From assembly GCF_018873765.1 (NCBI RefSeq), contig NC_057925.1:11977568-12041567 (forward strand): a DNA stretch of 64,000 nt, written 5' to 3'. Below the pieces are notes generated by a model. The model was not told the DNA's origin. It saw nothing but the letters and a program-made list of their open reading frames with translations, and made no database searches. Below, in pieces: positions 19,780-31,977 of this stretch; within the stretch, counting starts at the first letter, position 1; every line of letters begins with the position of its first letter. Made by a program: the position numbers and the translations under genes. This DNA comes from Telopea speciosissima (taxonomy: Eukaryota; Streptophyta; Magnoliopsida; Proteales; Proteaceae).

Positions 19780-22190
19780 TATTATAAACTGGAAAGTCTC
19801 TTAGATATGCATAAGCTATTGAAGGCATGTCTTTAACTTACAACTTCAAATGCTCCAAACCAAACTAGGGCTTTGATGAACAAGTTGAAAAGAAAACCCA
19901 ACCCAACTCACTAATCCTTATCAATACAAGTTAAGGAAAGAAATATTTACCAAATATAGTATAAAGAGGACTCAATGAATAATGGGGAAAAAAAAAAAGA
20001 CACCAACAGAATAAAAACTTGCTCCAAAATTATGTCTGCCACTGCATTTGTACTTGGGTAAATTTGAAACTGTTAAATTCCCATCAATAGGTATTCACTT
20101 GACTCGGACTCTACAGAGAAAATTCCTGTAAAAGCGAGGTCCACTAGACATATAACTTACAGATTTAACAAAAAGGAAAACGTTCAGAGTTGCAGCGGCT
20201 TGGTTTGTCTCCCATGCCTGACATCTTGCTTAACAAAATAGCTAAATAACAATGAAGACATAACAGAGAAGGTAAAAGCATGAAGCCATGTACACTTCAA
20301 CGCGAATTGGATAGAGAATAAATGCCTAAGCATGTTATGCAGATTGAAGTTAGACTTTTCATCGTAGTTTTAATCTTCCTGCATTCACTTATTCTATCTT
20401 TACATGCTTAGCTCTAGAGTTTTCTACTTTTCCATCGAATCTCATTCATTAACAACAAAAGGGATTTAATCGGATCAAAATTCTTCTTAAAACAACATTT
20501 TATGTTAAACACAAAAGACTACAAAGCCCCGAAAGTCTCTCTCCAAAAGAAAGGAAATAGTGAACTATGGTTATAAGGTCAGTAGAACATTCCAACATAT
20601 TATGAAAGCCCCATTAAATTACATTCCAAATCTTGTTCAGCTACTTGTAATAACATTTTCTGTATTAGCCAATACATGCGAACATGCCAACATATATTAT
20701 CAGAACCTGAATTCTCACTTTCAAAATCTTGTCCAACTACTTGAAAGTAATTCATTGTGTCTGTGTGTGACCAAAGATATTAAGTCCTAACCAATATCAA
20801 GTCCAAGCTTCATTGGAGTAGATTATTGAAAATCGGCCCCAAAGAAACTTTCCTTCAAAGGCTAAGGTAGTTACATGTCCATTTCATCTCAAGGGAGACA
20901 TTCAGTGGCAGGAACACCACAGTGTAAGCTGTACTTGAATGAAATATGGAACCTTCAACAAATTCATAGTCAATACCAGAAAGAAACTTAAAATTTCAGT
21001 ACTACTAGTTGGAGCATCTTTTCAAATAAACTGGTTCTATTTTACAAGAAATCTACTTCCTCGGTAACAGCAGCATACTTCCTAATCTCTACATCAAATA
21101 GGACCCTTTTTAAGCATATTGAAACAGAGCAAATCAAAGAGAATTGCCATTAAAAACCCAATAGAAGTACAAAGATGTACTTTATTCAAGGAGGCATATT
21201 TATACTAAATATTTAAGAATTTCAAAATCCAATTTTCTTGTGATTTCACTAGCTGCACCAGTAGAGATCTTCAAAAAAAAAAAAAACCCTAAATTAACCA
21301 ACATGAGAATTCTTGGGTCATCAAGTCACTGAACATGAATTTTAGTGAATTCTAAAACACAAATTGCGCATGCTTTCATCATCTCAAAATGCTTGTATTT
21401 CTCAAAATAGAAAATATAAGAGGATAACAGGGCACCTTATAATTTCACCACTGCCTCATCTTACACAAAAGAAGACTTCAACAGACTGATAATCCAAAGC
21501 CTTCACCAAGTCCCATGTCTCAAGAGAAACAACCGAAGCCCATGAACACACATGGGTCCCCAATCTACATGCCTTACCCAAAAAAAAAAAAAAATCCGAC
21601 CTTCAAACCAAAACCAATTCTCCTCTAGAATCCCAGGAACAAATTAAGGCAAGAAACAAGGAGCAATGGAGAAAAGTGGTTCTTTGCAATATCTCTTCTT
21701 CTTAGGACTCCTCTTATGTTTTTCTGTTGCTTTTACTTGGTGGGCTTGTTCCTGTGAACTTCAAAGATGATGGGTTTCGTTACTTCAATCTTCACGAATT
21801 GGAGATTTGTAGCTTGTAAGGTTGTGGAGAACGACATATTCTTTTCAATATCAGTCTTCTATCTTCTTCCACCGATGACGAAGTCAACTCTCTCACTCAC
21901 ACACACTGCAAGTCTTCTCTCTCTTCTCTCTCTCTCTCTCTCTCTCTGCTTCTCGGGCTGAGCTTCGGTTTCTAAGATGAGCCGTGAAATACATTTCAAT
22001 GAATCTGGTCAGTCAATTAAGTCTCAAAATGTGGGCCAACTCTCAGTTTTGATTTCTATGCCAAACCCTTCAAACACTGCTTCATCAATCTGGACCGTTC
22101 AAAAGTCTCAAATATCGGCCAGGCCTTTTTCCATTGAGAATACTAAACACATACAATAATCATTCGGGAAAAAGATCGTTGTTGCCTTAG
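19780..22190. other. Gene-free stretch with a possible 5' exon or promoter near 21600-22000
   Basis: AT-rich with no strong coding signal. A (TC)n tract at about 21926-21947 with adjacent CT-rich sequence resembles a plant core-promoter or 5' UTR region. It could serve a plus-strand transcript or, read as GA-rich, the far 5' end of the minus-strand ARM gene. Neither can be settled from sequence alone. Confidence 0.35.
21666..21770 (+). CDS. Possible small secreted or membrane peptide (34 aa)
   Basis: An ATG at 21666 opens a 34-codon frame with a short polar start (MEKSGSLQ) and a strongly hydrophobic core YLFFLGLLLCFSVAFTWWAC, ending CELQR. This has the form of a signal peptide or single membrane segment with three Cys. 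It lies just upstream of a CT-rich tract. I do not recognise a family. It could be the first exon of a longer gene or chance, so it is a weak call. Confidence 0.2.
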   Translation: MEKSGSLQYLFFLGLLLCFSVAFTWWACSCELQR

Positions 22191-22440
22191 TGGGATTCCA
22201 GCCTGGCAAAATAAGGGTGGTTTTGATCCACCTGTGAAATGACCAAAACCATCCTTATTTTGCCAGGCTGGACCCTCCAGATCCCACCACAGCTGGAAGA
22301 GAGCCAGATTGGCCTGAGGGCGTCGACTTTAGAATGGATCCCACCTATAAAATGACCAAATCACCCTTATTTGCTGGGCTGAAACCTCTAGCTCCCACCA
22401 CGGCTGAAGGAGAGCCAAATTAGCTTGAGTGTCTGACAGG
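22191..22440. repeat. Hairpin element with a duplicated right arm
   Basis: The left arm at 22191-22225 is a near-perfect reverse complement of 22243-22286 (core CAGCCTGGCAAAATAAGG). The right arm plus about 60 bp is then repeated in degraded form at about 22350-22435 (AAATGACCAAA, CTCCCACCACGGCTG). Confidence 0.65.
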
Positions 22441-22907
22441 AAAATTATCACCTCAATTTGCCTGTCCGTCAATTTCCTCAACTCCTCTAATAGAGGGAGG
22501 TGGACCCTATCCGGACAGGGGAGTAGGGTGGTCATTTCCGCCTCCCTATTAGATTGAATTGAGGAAATTGAGGAGCAGACAAATTGAGGGGATAAAGATC
22601 CGTGTGTGACCTCTAGAATGGATAAAAATGGATTTGGATCCTTTACGACGTGGTTGCCCGTCCTGCCTAGGCTGCACGCAAAGACCGCCCTACCCCTGTC
22701 CATGCACCTTGCCCGAATAGAGGTAAGACCATCTTTACACGTAGCCCTGTTTCTGCATAACACAGGTAGGGCGAGCAGCCGCACCAGATCTGGAACCGAT
22801 AAAAATTCTCTGCAGTGCCTTGTAGTTCGTGCAGAGGATTTTTATCCATGCGTGCTAACCTATAGAAATGCAGTTCTGGACGGGATTTCAGCCATTTCAT
22901 GTGTACA

Positions 22908-23177
22908 TAGGGGTGTAAATGAATAGCCGAAATCCGTTTCCGTATCCGTGTCCGTATTCGTTTAGCACTATCTGAATCAGTCCGAAAGCTAAACGGATGG
23001 AGATATGGATATGCTATAGCTATCCGAAAAGTTACATTTACATGTAAACGGATAAAATATCCGATTCGTATCCGTGTCCGTATCTGTTTAGCACTATCCA
23101 AATCCGTTCAATAGCTAATAGGATACGGATGCGGATATAGCACTATTTGAGCCAAATCCGATCCGTTTACAGCCCTA
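22908..23177. mobile_element. hAT-type MITE, copy D (270 bp), 8-bp TSD
   Basis: The ends TAGGGGTGTAAAT and TTTACAGCCCTA are flanked by a perfect duplication TGTGTACA (22900-22907 and 23178-23185). It is the same length as copy A but in the opposite orientation. Confidence 0.85.
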
Positions 23178-23185
23178 TGTGTACA

Positions 23186-24573
23186 CGGTGACTCGTCCGA
23201 GGATGAAATTTCAATTCTTTCCCGTAACTTAGACGGTAAAAAGTGTTCTTTTCTTTTTGTTTGTTTCACCGTCAATGCCTACATGTAAGACAGTTATTTT
23301 CCTCCTTTCATAGAAAAAATGGAAAAAAGTTTTCCTCCACGTTTACTTAAATTTTTTTTGTTCTTATTCTCTTCTAGAATCCATAATAAATTTACCTAAC
23401 AATTACGTCTACCATTCTTAAGGTTTCATCTATTCATAAATCTTCTCTATATTTTAAAATATTCTTACAAATGTACCTTTACTGTTAGCTGAGTATAGTT
23501 AAATGATGATGTCATTATCCAAAAATTAGTTAAATGCATATAATACCCTTAATGAATGTATTTTTACATATTTACCCTTATTTGTTTGAAACACCATCAT
23601 CATTTCAAAAGGGAATGCCCAACACAGAACTCGTCATTGCCATCCCCACCGTCAAACACAGAGTTTGTCATCGCCATCACCATCACCAAACACAGAGAGC
23701 CTCTCCAACGGTCTCTACAAGCATGTTACCAGTGTGAACTGCTCACACTCCGACAAACACGTTGCCTGTATCCGCTGCGAGTTTTAAGTCCTCACTCTCC
23801 TGAAGCGACATGGCTAAAGAAATTCCTAAACTCTTACGCTCCCTCCCAGTATAAGAGAATCCTAAATGCCAAAATTGGGAGCACGAGGAGACAATAGGGA
23901 GGGGAGAGGGGGGGGGGGGGGGGGGAAGACCAATTCTGTCAGTTTGACTTTGCTTTTGGACTTCGATTTCCTCAAAATTATGTATTTTTTGAGATTTTTG
24001 TGAGTCTTAATTAGATTTGGGTTCATTGATTTATCGGTTGTCTCGTGGAAGCCCATGTTTTGTCCTTCTATTTTCTGTTGTGTCTTCATAATTTCTCCAT
24101 TGTTTTTTCCTGTCAAGTACGAAAGAAAGCTCAGTGTTGAACACAGTGTTCACAAGATTCACATACTATTTATGGCATTTATTAGGGAAAAATGAAATAA
24201 GAAACCAGGATCAATGCATCTCTCCGTTGATATTTATTTTCTTCTTTTTCGCACTCTGGTTCCCATCCACCTAAACGTTGCTAAGGAAGAACAGGGGTTG
24301 AGGTGGGGCTGGGTTGCAGGGGTGGAGGTGGGGCGGTGGATTGGGATGAAGAACAGGAGTTAAGGGTGGAGCAGGGTTGGGTGGGCGGTAGTGTTGTAAG
24401 AGGAGGAAGAAGAAGAAGAGGAGGGTATGGGTAAACATAAGAAGAAATGGGAACGGTACCCAGCCACCGCTGCTTCAATTTCTTTGTTGTTGGTTGGCCC
24501 CTCAATGGAAATGGTGCCCACACAGTTATAAGAAGAAGGTAGGAACCATGATGTGATGCTTTACTGAAGCATA
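23186..24573. other. Gene-poor stretch with a G-run and a proline-rich frame
   Basis: Includes a G-rich homopolymer tract at about 23900-23927. A minus-strand frame at 24281-24523 is dominated by Pro, Ser and Leu (80 codons, MWAPFPLRGQ start). It shares the stretch CCTGTTCTTCATCCCAATC with 55632-55652 but has no recognisable domain. Confidence 0.4.
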
Positions 24574-24578
24574 GAAAG

Positions 24579-24850
24579 AGTTAGAACGGTTAGGCTGAGA
24601 TAGAGAAGTAGATAGAGATCAGGTTTGAATTTGAAAGTTTCACCTTATCATTTTATGTGATAGGGTGTTGTATATTTATAGGATATCTCCAACGTTTTAA
24701 TAATACAACGTACATGAATTTGAGTTTTAGTTACACTAAACAACCTCCTACTTTGTAGGATTGAGATAATCCTTGGACGATGGAACCTCTCCAACATTTA
24801 ATGACTTTTTCAAATTATTTGAAATTTGAATATTTGAATTTTCATTTACA
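24579..24850 (-). repeat. 3' LTR of Copia-1 (272 bp)
   Basis: On the minus strand it begins TGTAAATG and ends GTTCTAACT. It matches the copy at 29137-29421 along its length. Confidence 0.92.
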
Positions 24851-24860
24851 CACCCCCTCA

Positions 24861-27800
24861 AGCGAATCGGTCGGGCGCAAACGGTGAGCTTGTCTCTCAA
24901 TAATTTGAATTGTGGTCCTGGTAGCCCCTTTGTTAGTACATCGGCTAGTTGATCTTGGCTAGGCATGAACCAAACACAGAGTTGCTTGGACGCCACTTGC
25001 TCCCTCACAAAGTGGTAGTCAATCTCGATGTGTTTTGTTCTTGCGTGGAACAATGGATTGGCTGCAAAGTACGTTGAACCAATGTTGTCACAGTAGATAA
25101 CTGGTGCCGATGATTTTATCCCAAGATCACACAAGAGTTGGCGCAGCCATAATAGTTCTGCAGCCGTGTTGGCAAGCCCTTTATACTCCGACTCTGTTGA
25201 GGACCTTGCTACAGTATGTTGCTTCTTGGAGCTCCAGGAGACCAAGTTGTCACCCAAGTAAATGCAGTAGCCACTAGTTGAGCGCCTGTCATATGGACAA
25301 CTAGCCCAGTCAGCATCTGTATACGCATGCAGCTGTTGGATATTTGATGGCTTTAGTTGAATGCCCATGTCCACCGTGTCTTTGAGATACCAGAGTATTC
25401 TTTTAACTGCTGCCCAGTGCTCATTGGTAGGGTTGTGCATGAACTGACAAACCCTATTGACCGAGAAGGCAATGTTAGGTCTTGTTAGGGTTAGGTATTG
25501 CAGTGCCCACACAATACTCCTGTAAAGGCTTGGATCCTCAAATCTTATCCTTGACCCTGGAGTCAATGCAATTGTTGAACTCGGTGTGGGCATGGGCTTA
25601 GCTGCTTCCATGTTGGCCCTATGAAGGAGATCTAGGGTGTACTTGGTCTGTGACAGATGTAGCCCTGTTGAATTTCGAACTACCTCAATTCCAAGGAAGA
25701 AGCTTAAGTCCCCCAGTTCTTTGATGGCAAATTCCATGCCAACTTGTCGAATTAGATCTTGCACAATTTGCAAACTTGAGCCGGTCACAATTATGTCATC
25801 CACATACACCAGCAAATAAATGGTGTGGTGTTTGGACTGGCGAACATAGAGGGCTGTATCTGAAGAGGAATGGTGGAACCCAATGGAGACCAAAAACGTC
25901 CCTAGTCTGGTGGACCATACTTTAGGAGCTTGTTTAAGCCCATATAGTGCATGCTTCAAGTGGCACACATGATTTGGAAACTCCTTGTCCACAAATCTTT
26001 GAGGCTAAGTCATGTAAACATTTTCTTCTAGCGCCCCATTGAGGAAAGCGTTTTGAACATCAAGCTATTTTAGCACCCATCCATTGGGTATTGCAACTGA
26101 CAACACAGTCCGAATTGTGTTTGGCTTAACAACTGGACTGAAAGTATCAAAATAATCAAGTCCTTCCCGCTGGTGGAAGCCTTTTGCTACAAGCCGTGCT
26201 TTGTAGCGTGAAATTGATCCATCAGAGTTTCTCTTGATGCGATACACCCACTTGTTGCCAACCACATTCATCGATGGATGATGGGGTACTAATTGCCACG
26301 TGCCATATTTTTAAAAGGGCATCAAACTCTTCACTCATAGCTTGTCTCCACTTGGAATCTTTGCTGGCCATTGTGTAGGAAGTGGGCTCGATTTCAGTGG
26401 GTTGGGAATCAGCTAGGTAGGCCGTGGTGATGGGATATTTAATTGCAAGTAGGTTGAGCTTTTGGACTGGTTTAATAACCCCAGACCAAAGCCGAGTAAC
26501 CATCGAATGGTGGGCTGGTGGGAGGGGCGGATTTGGTGGACTGTGGTTAGTTGGACTTAGGTTTGGTGGACTTGGGTTTGGCGGACTTAATGTTGGTGGG
26601 CTTGGTATTTCTGTTTGGGCCATGTGGTCAACTGGTGTGGGTTGGTTGTAGATAGGACTGCCAATGGGTTGAACATTTGGTTCGGTATTTAAAGGAATGG
26701 GTGAATGTAGGTTGGGATTTTGGTGATTGGATGAAATGATATTGTCAGTTGTGACAATGAATGGGTTCATTGGGTTTGATCCAAGTGGTTTATTGAGTTG
26801 AGCCTTGATGGCAAAAGGGAAGCATGTTTCATCAAATGTGACATGGCGAGAGATGTAGGTTCTCCCAATTGATGGGTCAAAACATTTGTACCCCTTGTGA
26901 CTATTGTTGTATCCAAGGAAGACACACTGAGCAGTTCTGTACTGCAACTTATGCTTATTGTATGGTCTTAGCCATGGGTAGCAAGCACTCCCAAAAGTGC
27001 GAAGCAGCTTATAATCAGGATCTTTGCCAAACAACACCTGCCATGGTGACTTGTTTCCCAAAACTGGAGTTGGTAATCGGTTGATGAGAAATGTTGTAGT
27101 GTCAAAAGCCGAATCCCAAAAGGTTAGGGGAACTGAGCCACAGGCCATAAGAGTGAGGCCCATCTCTACAATGTGACGATGCTTACGTTTTGCCCTTCCA
27201 TTTTGTTCTGATGTGTGAGGGCATGAATATTGGTGGACTATGCCTTTTGCTTTGAAAAACTTGTCAAAGGATTGATATTCTTTGGCTCCATCTGATTGAA
27301 AAACTTTCAGCTTATGTTTGAAAAAATTCTCAATGTGAGCATTGAATTGCAAGAAAACAGATAACGCCTCAGAGCGTGATACAATAGGAAACACCCATGT
27401 GAATCTGCTGAAATCATCAATAAATGAAATATAATATTGAAAACCATGCTTAGAAGGAGATGGTGTGGGTCCCCAAATATCTGAGTGAACAAGCTCGAAT
27501 GGAGATGAAGCCACCGAATTATTTGCAGTAAAAGGTAATTTATGTGCCTTTCCCATTTGACAGGAAACACAAAATTGGGAAGCCGAAGATGCCTAAACTG
27601 GTAAAATATGCTAATGAAGTAAGAAATCCATGCACTTGGAGGAAGGGTGCCCTAATCTGTCATGCCATACAGACTTGGAAACTCGTTCTCCAATATTTAT
27701 TGATGGTTGTAGACTTGATGACGGTGGATGAGGAAGGCGATACAATCCATCTTTAATCAGCCCTTTGAGTAGAATGATCCCCGTGCGCGGATCCTTCACA

Positions 27801-29110
27801 TAGCAGCAATTTGGGTGAAATTCCAATATAACATCATTATCGGCTATAAATTTACTCACTGATAACAGATTTTTAGTGATCCTAGGCACATGTAAAACAT
27901 CATTTAATGAAAGATTTCTCAAATTAGATGCAATATGAGAGGTGCCAGTGTTTTGTATACGCAAACCTACCCCATTGCCGACCCTTACTTGGTCGGTTCC
28001 TGTATATGGAGAACTAACACTGAGATTAGCCATATCAGAGGTGATGTGGTGAGTTGCACCCGAGTCTGGGTACCATGCACCATCAAACGTGGCAGTAGGA
28101 GTGGCCAGTAGGGCTTCGGTTTGAGCTGGTGCAGCTGGTGCAGTTGGAGCATGATAATTTGGATTGTATCTGTTGTAGCAGGTGGCTGCAGTGTGGTTAG
28201 TCCGATGGCATATTTGGCAGCCCGGACTGCCACTTGCTTCTGCATTGGACTGAGGTGCATTGGTTTGATAATTCCTACTACGGCCTGCATTGTTATAGTT
28301 TCTATAGCCACGTCCCCTTGAAGTTTGATTGCTATAGCCACGACCACGAGTCGTGGAAGCATTGGTACTCTTGGCAGCAACATTGGCTTCGAGCGTTGGA
28401 AGATCGAGGTGAGTCGAACGCTGATCTCAAAGGATTTCCTGGCTGAGCAACATACCAGTGAAATTATCTAGCGGCAATGGCTCAAGTCTTGTGGTGATGG
28501 ACGTCGCAAGCGACTCATATTCAGGCCCGAGTCCTCGCAAAATACTTAGAATAACATCTGAGTCTGAGACTGGATTAGCAGCAGCCGCAAGGTTGTCAAC
28601 CAGGTTCTTAATTCGCTGAAGGTACTTGGCCATTGATAGGGTCCCTTTCTTGATTTGGAGCAGTTGATATTTGAGCTGCATTATTCTTGCTTGTGATTGG
28701 GATGCATAGATGCGTTCTAGGGTACTCTAGGCTGCATGTGAGGTAGTGAGACCGATGATCTGAGCCAAGGCAGTCTCGGTTAGGGACGATATGATCCAGG
28801 AGAGAATAATTTGGTCTTGCTTTCTCTAGGTGAGATAAGTCGGGTTGGTAGTGGGCACTTCAGAAGATAAGGATTCAGGAGAGAGAGGAAGACTTTTCAG
28901 TGGAGCAGGAGTGCTACCATCAACGTAGCCATATAGATCATGGGCATGAAGCAAAGGGAGGAATTGGGATTTCCAGAGAAGATAATTGTTTCTATCTAGT
29001 TTCACAGGGAGAAGAGAGATAAGATTTGTTGGAGAGATGATGCTGCTATGAGTAGTGATGGTATTGCCAGAGGTGGTGGAGTTGTCGGAGTTAGCCATTG
29101 GAGAAGATGA
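24861..29110 (-). pseudogene. Copia-1 gag-pol polyprotein, nonsense and frameshift broken
   Basis: From high to low coordinates: Gag (29110-28030, with DRNNYLLWK and a CQICHRTNH zinc knuckle); protease (DSGATHHIT, about 28045); integrase (GKAHKLPF, then HSDIWGPTPSPSKHG); reverse transcriptase with an intact YVDD; RNase H (DADWASCPYDRRSTSGY, HIEIDYHFVR). Gag, protease and integrase share one frame, broken by stops at about 28828, 28738, 28427, 27611 and 27594. A frameshift near 26310 separates integrase from reverse transcriptase, which has stops at about 26065 and 26008. Most stops are TAG at places where the family has Trp or Gln, that is single C-to-T or G-to-A changes. It cannot encode an active polyprotein. 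Confidence 0.92.
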
Positions 29111-29136
29111 CATTGGTCTTTTGGTGACTGATACCA

Positions 29137-29421
29137 AGTTAGAACGGTTAGGCTGAGATAGAGAAGTAGATAGAGATCAGGTTTGAATTTGAAAGTTTCA
29201 CCTTATCATTTTATGTGATAGGGTGTTGTATATTTATAGGATATCTCCAACGTTTTAATAATACAACGTACATGAATTTGAGTTTTAGTTACACTCAACA
29301 ACCTCCTACTTTGTACTACTTTGTACGTAGGATTGAGATAATCCTTGGACGATGGAACCTCTCCAACGTTTAATGACTTTGTCAAATTATTTGAAGTTTG
29401 AAATTTGAATTTTCGTTTACA
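29137..29421 (-). repeat. 5' LTR of Copia-1 (285 bp)
   Basis: Paired with 24579-24850. It contains an extra TACTTTGTACG-type local duplication near 29308-29325 absent from the other LTR. Confidence 0.92.
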
Positions 29422-31140
29422 GAAAGAAATAGAAGTTCCAGTTAAGTATGATGGCACATGAAAGAGCTCTGTACATTGTTTAAAGGGTAAATTATGAAAC
29501 ACCCCTTGAAATCGGATTGAATCTCAAATCACCCCCTCCTATCTGAAAAAACTCAAAACACTCCCTGCTTCAGAGCCCTATATTACAAATCAGTCCCTCC
29601 CGTTAGTTTTATGCAATTAACTTATGAAGTTTGTAGGTTAATTTTTTTAAAAACCCTAAACTACCTTTGACCATTGTGTAGTTACTGCTTAGTCCTTAAA
29701 ATCTAAAAACCCCAAATTCGTATTGGATCTTCTTCCTTCTTCACACTGCTCTCATCCTAACTCACCTGCAACTCTAATCTGAGAAGAAAGACAAGAAATT
29801 TCCAAGATTTCTTGGCGAGATACACACGAATGGCATAGAAGATTGTACTTTCGGCAACGAAATTTCCAAGATTTCTTCAACCATCGTTCTTCTTCAACAT
29901 TTGTCTCTGACAGAGAAGCTTCTTGGCCAGAAAGTGGGAAGCATATCGGCCACCAGAGTAAGGAAAAGGTTCTTCTTGAACATTTGTCTTCAATTTCCCC
30001 ATCCTTTTGTTCCACATTATTACATAGTGCTCATAATTTTTGGGTTTTTTGTGTCATAGGAACCAAAACCCTAACCTGTAACCACATTCTCAGACGATCA
30101 CAGGTAACCTTGAATAACAATAAGGTTTTTCTTATAACATATAAATCCTTTGTAATGCCCATATGTTCTATGCTCTGATTATACCAAATTAATTTGCAAA
30201 GCATTGTGTGAGAAAATATTGCCCTATTTGTTCCATTGTTACACCCTTGTTTTATTCATAGAATGGTTGTCATAAAGTAGTCATACATATTTTTTCTCCT
30301 AGCTAGATAGCAGCTAGGAAAAGAATTCAAAATGTTGAATCAAATGGAAGGGTATTTCCTTTGTTAGAATATGTCATCTCTGCCTTTGCCTCATTGAAAC
30401 TTCTGTGCACCAATTCTTCTTTTGAAAGTCCTAAGATGCCACTACATGTGCACCATATGTACATTAGCTGTAGAATTTTACAAGAAGAATAGAAAGAAAA
30501 TAAATTAAGCCTTAATAAACCAAAATGAACTTAATTATGTATGGAAGCATCTCATTTATATTGACTTAAAAACTCTTTTGTTGTTCAATATGCTGTTTTC
30601 TGCAACCTGAGATTGAATATGTTATTCTCTGCAACCTGAGATTTAATATAGTTGCAGTTGTGGGGATCTATTCCCCTGTCCATAACCTCCACTTGATCAC
30701 TTGGGATCCAGATATGAGGCCAGCTGATTGTAATTTTAGAGACCTCCATAATAGGCCTGAGGTGTATGTGTTATGGGTAATGGTTTTGTGATTAGGGCCT
30801 GCTGTTATCTGCATGTGTTTTAGAGCTTCATAAATCTTGAGTGTTAATTTACAGTTGCTACTTGTTTAAATTCTCTTCCTATAAATATGGTGTGGCAGTG
30901 TGGTGATTTTGCTGTGGTGTATTGTCGTAGTGTGTTGCTGTGATGTCTTACTGGTTCTCTTCTCCATGGCTTCTATTGAAGCTTAATTGAAAAGTGAGAA
31001 GTGAGAACTAGACCACTTCCATCTTGCCTTATTTTCTTCCTTACCCTCTCCTCAAACACTGAATCCTCTTTTCTTCTTTTTTTTTTTTTTTTTCTCTCTT
31101 GGTGGACTTAAACTCACAACTTATTGATTTATTTGGTGGC

Positions 31141-31977
31141 TGTTGCGTAGAGAAATCGTCGGCGGTCCCTTCGAGTGTCGTAACCTGCAAAAGGACCAGG
31201 GTGACAAAGGAAAACTGGTGTGGTTCCGGCCTAGGACTCTCCGATGCCTAAGTTAGATCTCTTTGAGCAAACAGATGAGTGATAGAATTCAAGATGAGTT
31301 GATGGGGTAGAGTACCTCTGCTTTTATAGTGGAATGTGGCGGTGTGGAGAGTCCCAGCCGATGGTGAGTAATCCTCATAATTGATAGAGTCCCTGGGTAG
31401 CAGGGTTCTCCCTTGGTTGGTTGCCTCCCTAAGGGAGGTAGTGTCCCCGTAGGGTTGATGTCCTTAATAGATAGATGCTTATACGTGTTGGATAAGGTCC
31501 TTGGTGTTTGAGTCCGTTTGGGACTATGTGGCTGGTAGGCAGTGGCCTAGTATCCTTGAGATGGTGTATGTCTTGTTGATAGCGGTGGTAGTAACTTGTA
31601 GTGCTCGTACTTGGATCTTGGTGATGGTCATGTCCCCGGGCTTGGTCTACGCCCAAGGACCGCGCCCGTGGTCTTGCCTGGGTCCACGCTCGTGGCCTTG
31701 CCTGAGGCCGCGCCCGTGGCCTTGCCTGAGGCCGCGCCCGTGGTAGTGAGGTAGCGCCTGTGAGCCCGCACCCCGTGAGGCCGCGCCTGTGGTTGGTCCA
31801 TGCCCACGGCCGCGTTCGTCTAGTCTGTGCCCATGGTCGCGCTCGTCTAGTCTGTGCCCATGGTCGCGCTTGTGGTTTATGTCTGAGCTGGTTCTCCGTC
31901 GGGCCTGGGACGGCCCACCTCCTTGGGCCGGGACATGTGGCGGCTCCCGATTGGCCGGTGTGATTTTGGGTTTATCA
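31141..31977. mobile_element. Probable solo LTR inside the 3.5-kb MULE
   Basis: Begins TGTTGCGTAG and ends GGGTTTATCA, with near-duplicate flanks GTGGC (31136-31140) and ATGGC (31978-31982). It is far more GC-rich than its surroundings, contains a TTTTATAG TATA-like site near 31322, and has no long conserved ORF. The frames across it are repeat translations. Solo LTR is an inference from its ends. Confidence 0.5.
31657..31880. repeat. GC-rich 24-27 bp minisatellite
   Basis: The unit GGCCGCGCCCGTGGCCTTGC repeats with a 24-bp period from 31657 (about four units). A 27-bp variant follows (GTCGCGCTCGTCTAGTCTGT) at about 31816-31870. Frames read across it give Arg-Pro-Trp repeats, not real proteins. 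Confidence 0.75.

Larger units (their letters stand above)
24579..29421 (-). mobile_element. Complete but decayed Ty1/Copia retrotransposon (Copia-1)
   Basis: Runs on the minus strand, 4843 bp. The 5' LTR is 29137-29421 and the 3' LTR 24579-24850, both bounded by a perfect 5-bp duplication GAAAG (24574-24578, 29422-29426). The primer-binding site TGGTATCAG is at 29136-29128 and the polypurine tract GAGGGGGTG is just inside the 3' LTR. The domain order Gag, zinc knuckle, protease, integrase, reverse transcriptase, RNase H is that of Copia. The two LTRs differ by about five substitutions and a few small indels, including an 11-13 bp local duplication in the 5' LTR. Confidence 0.95.

Noticed and set aside
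31657-31880. Regularly spaced repeats resembling a CRISPR array
   Set aside because: Units are directly adjacent with no unique spacers; it is a minisatellite in a plant genome.
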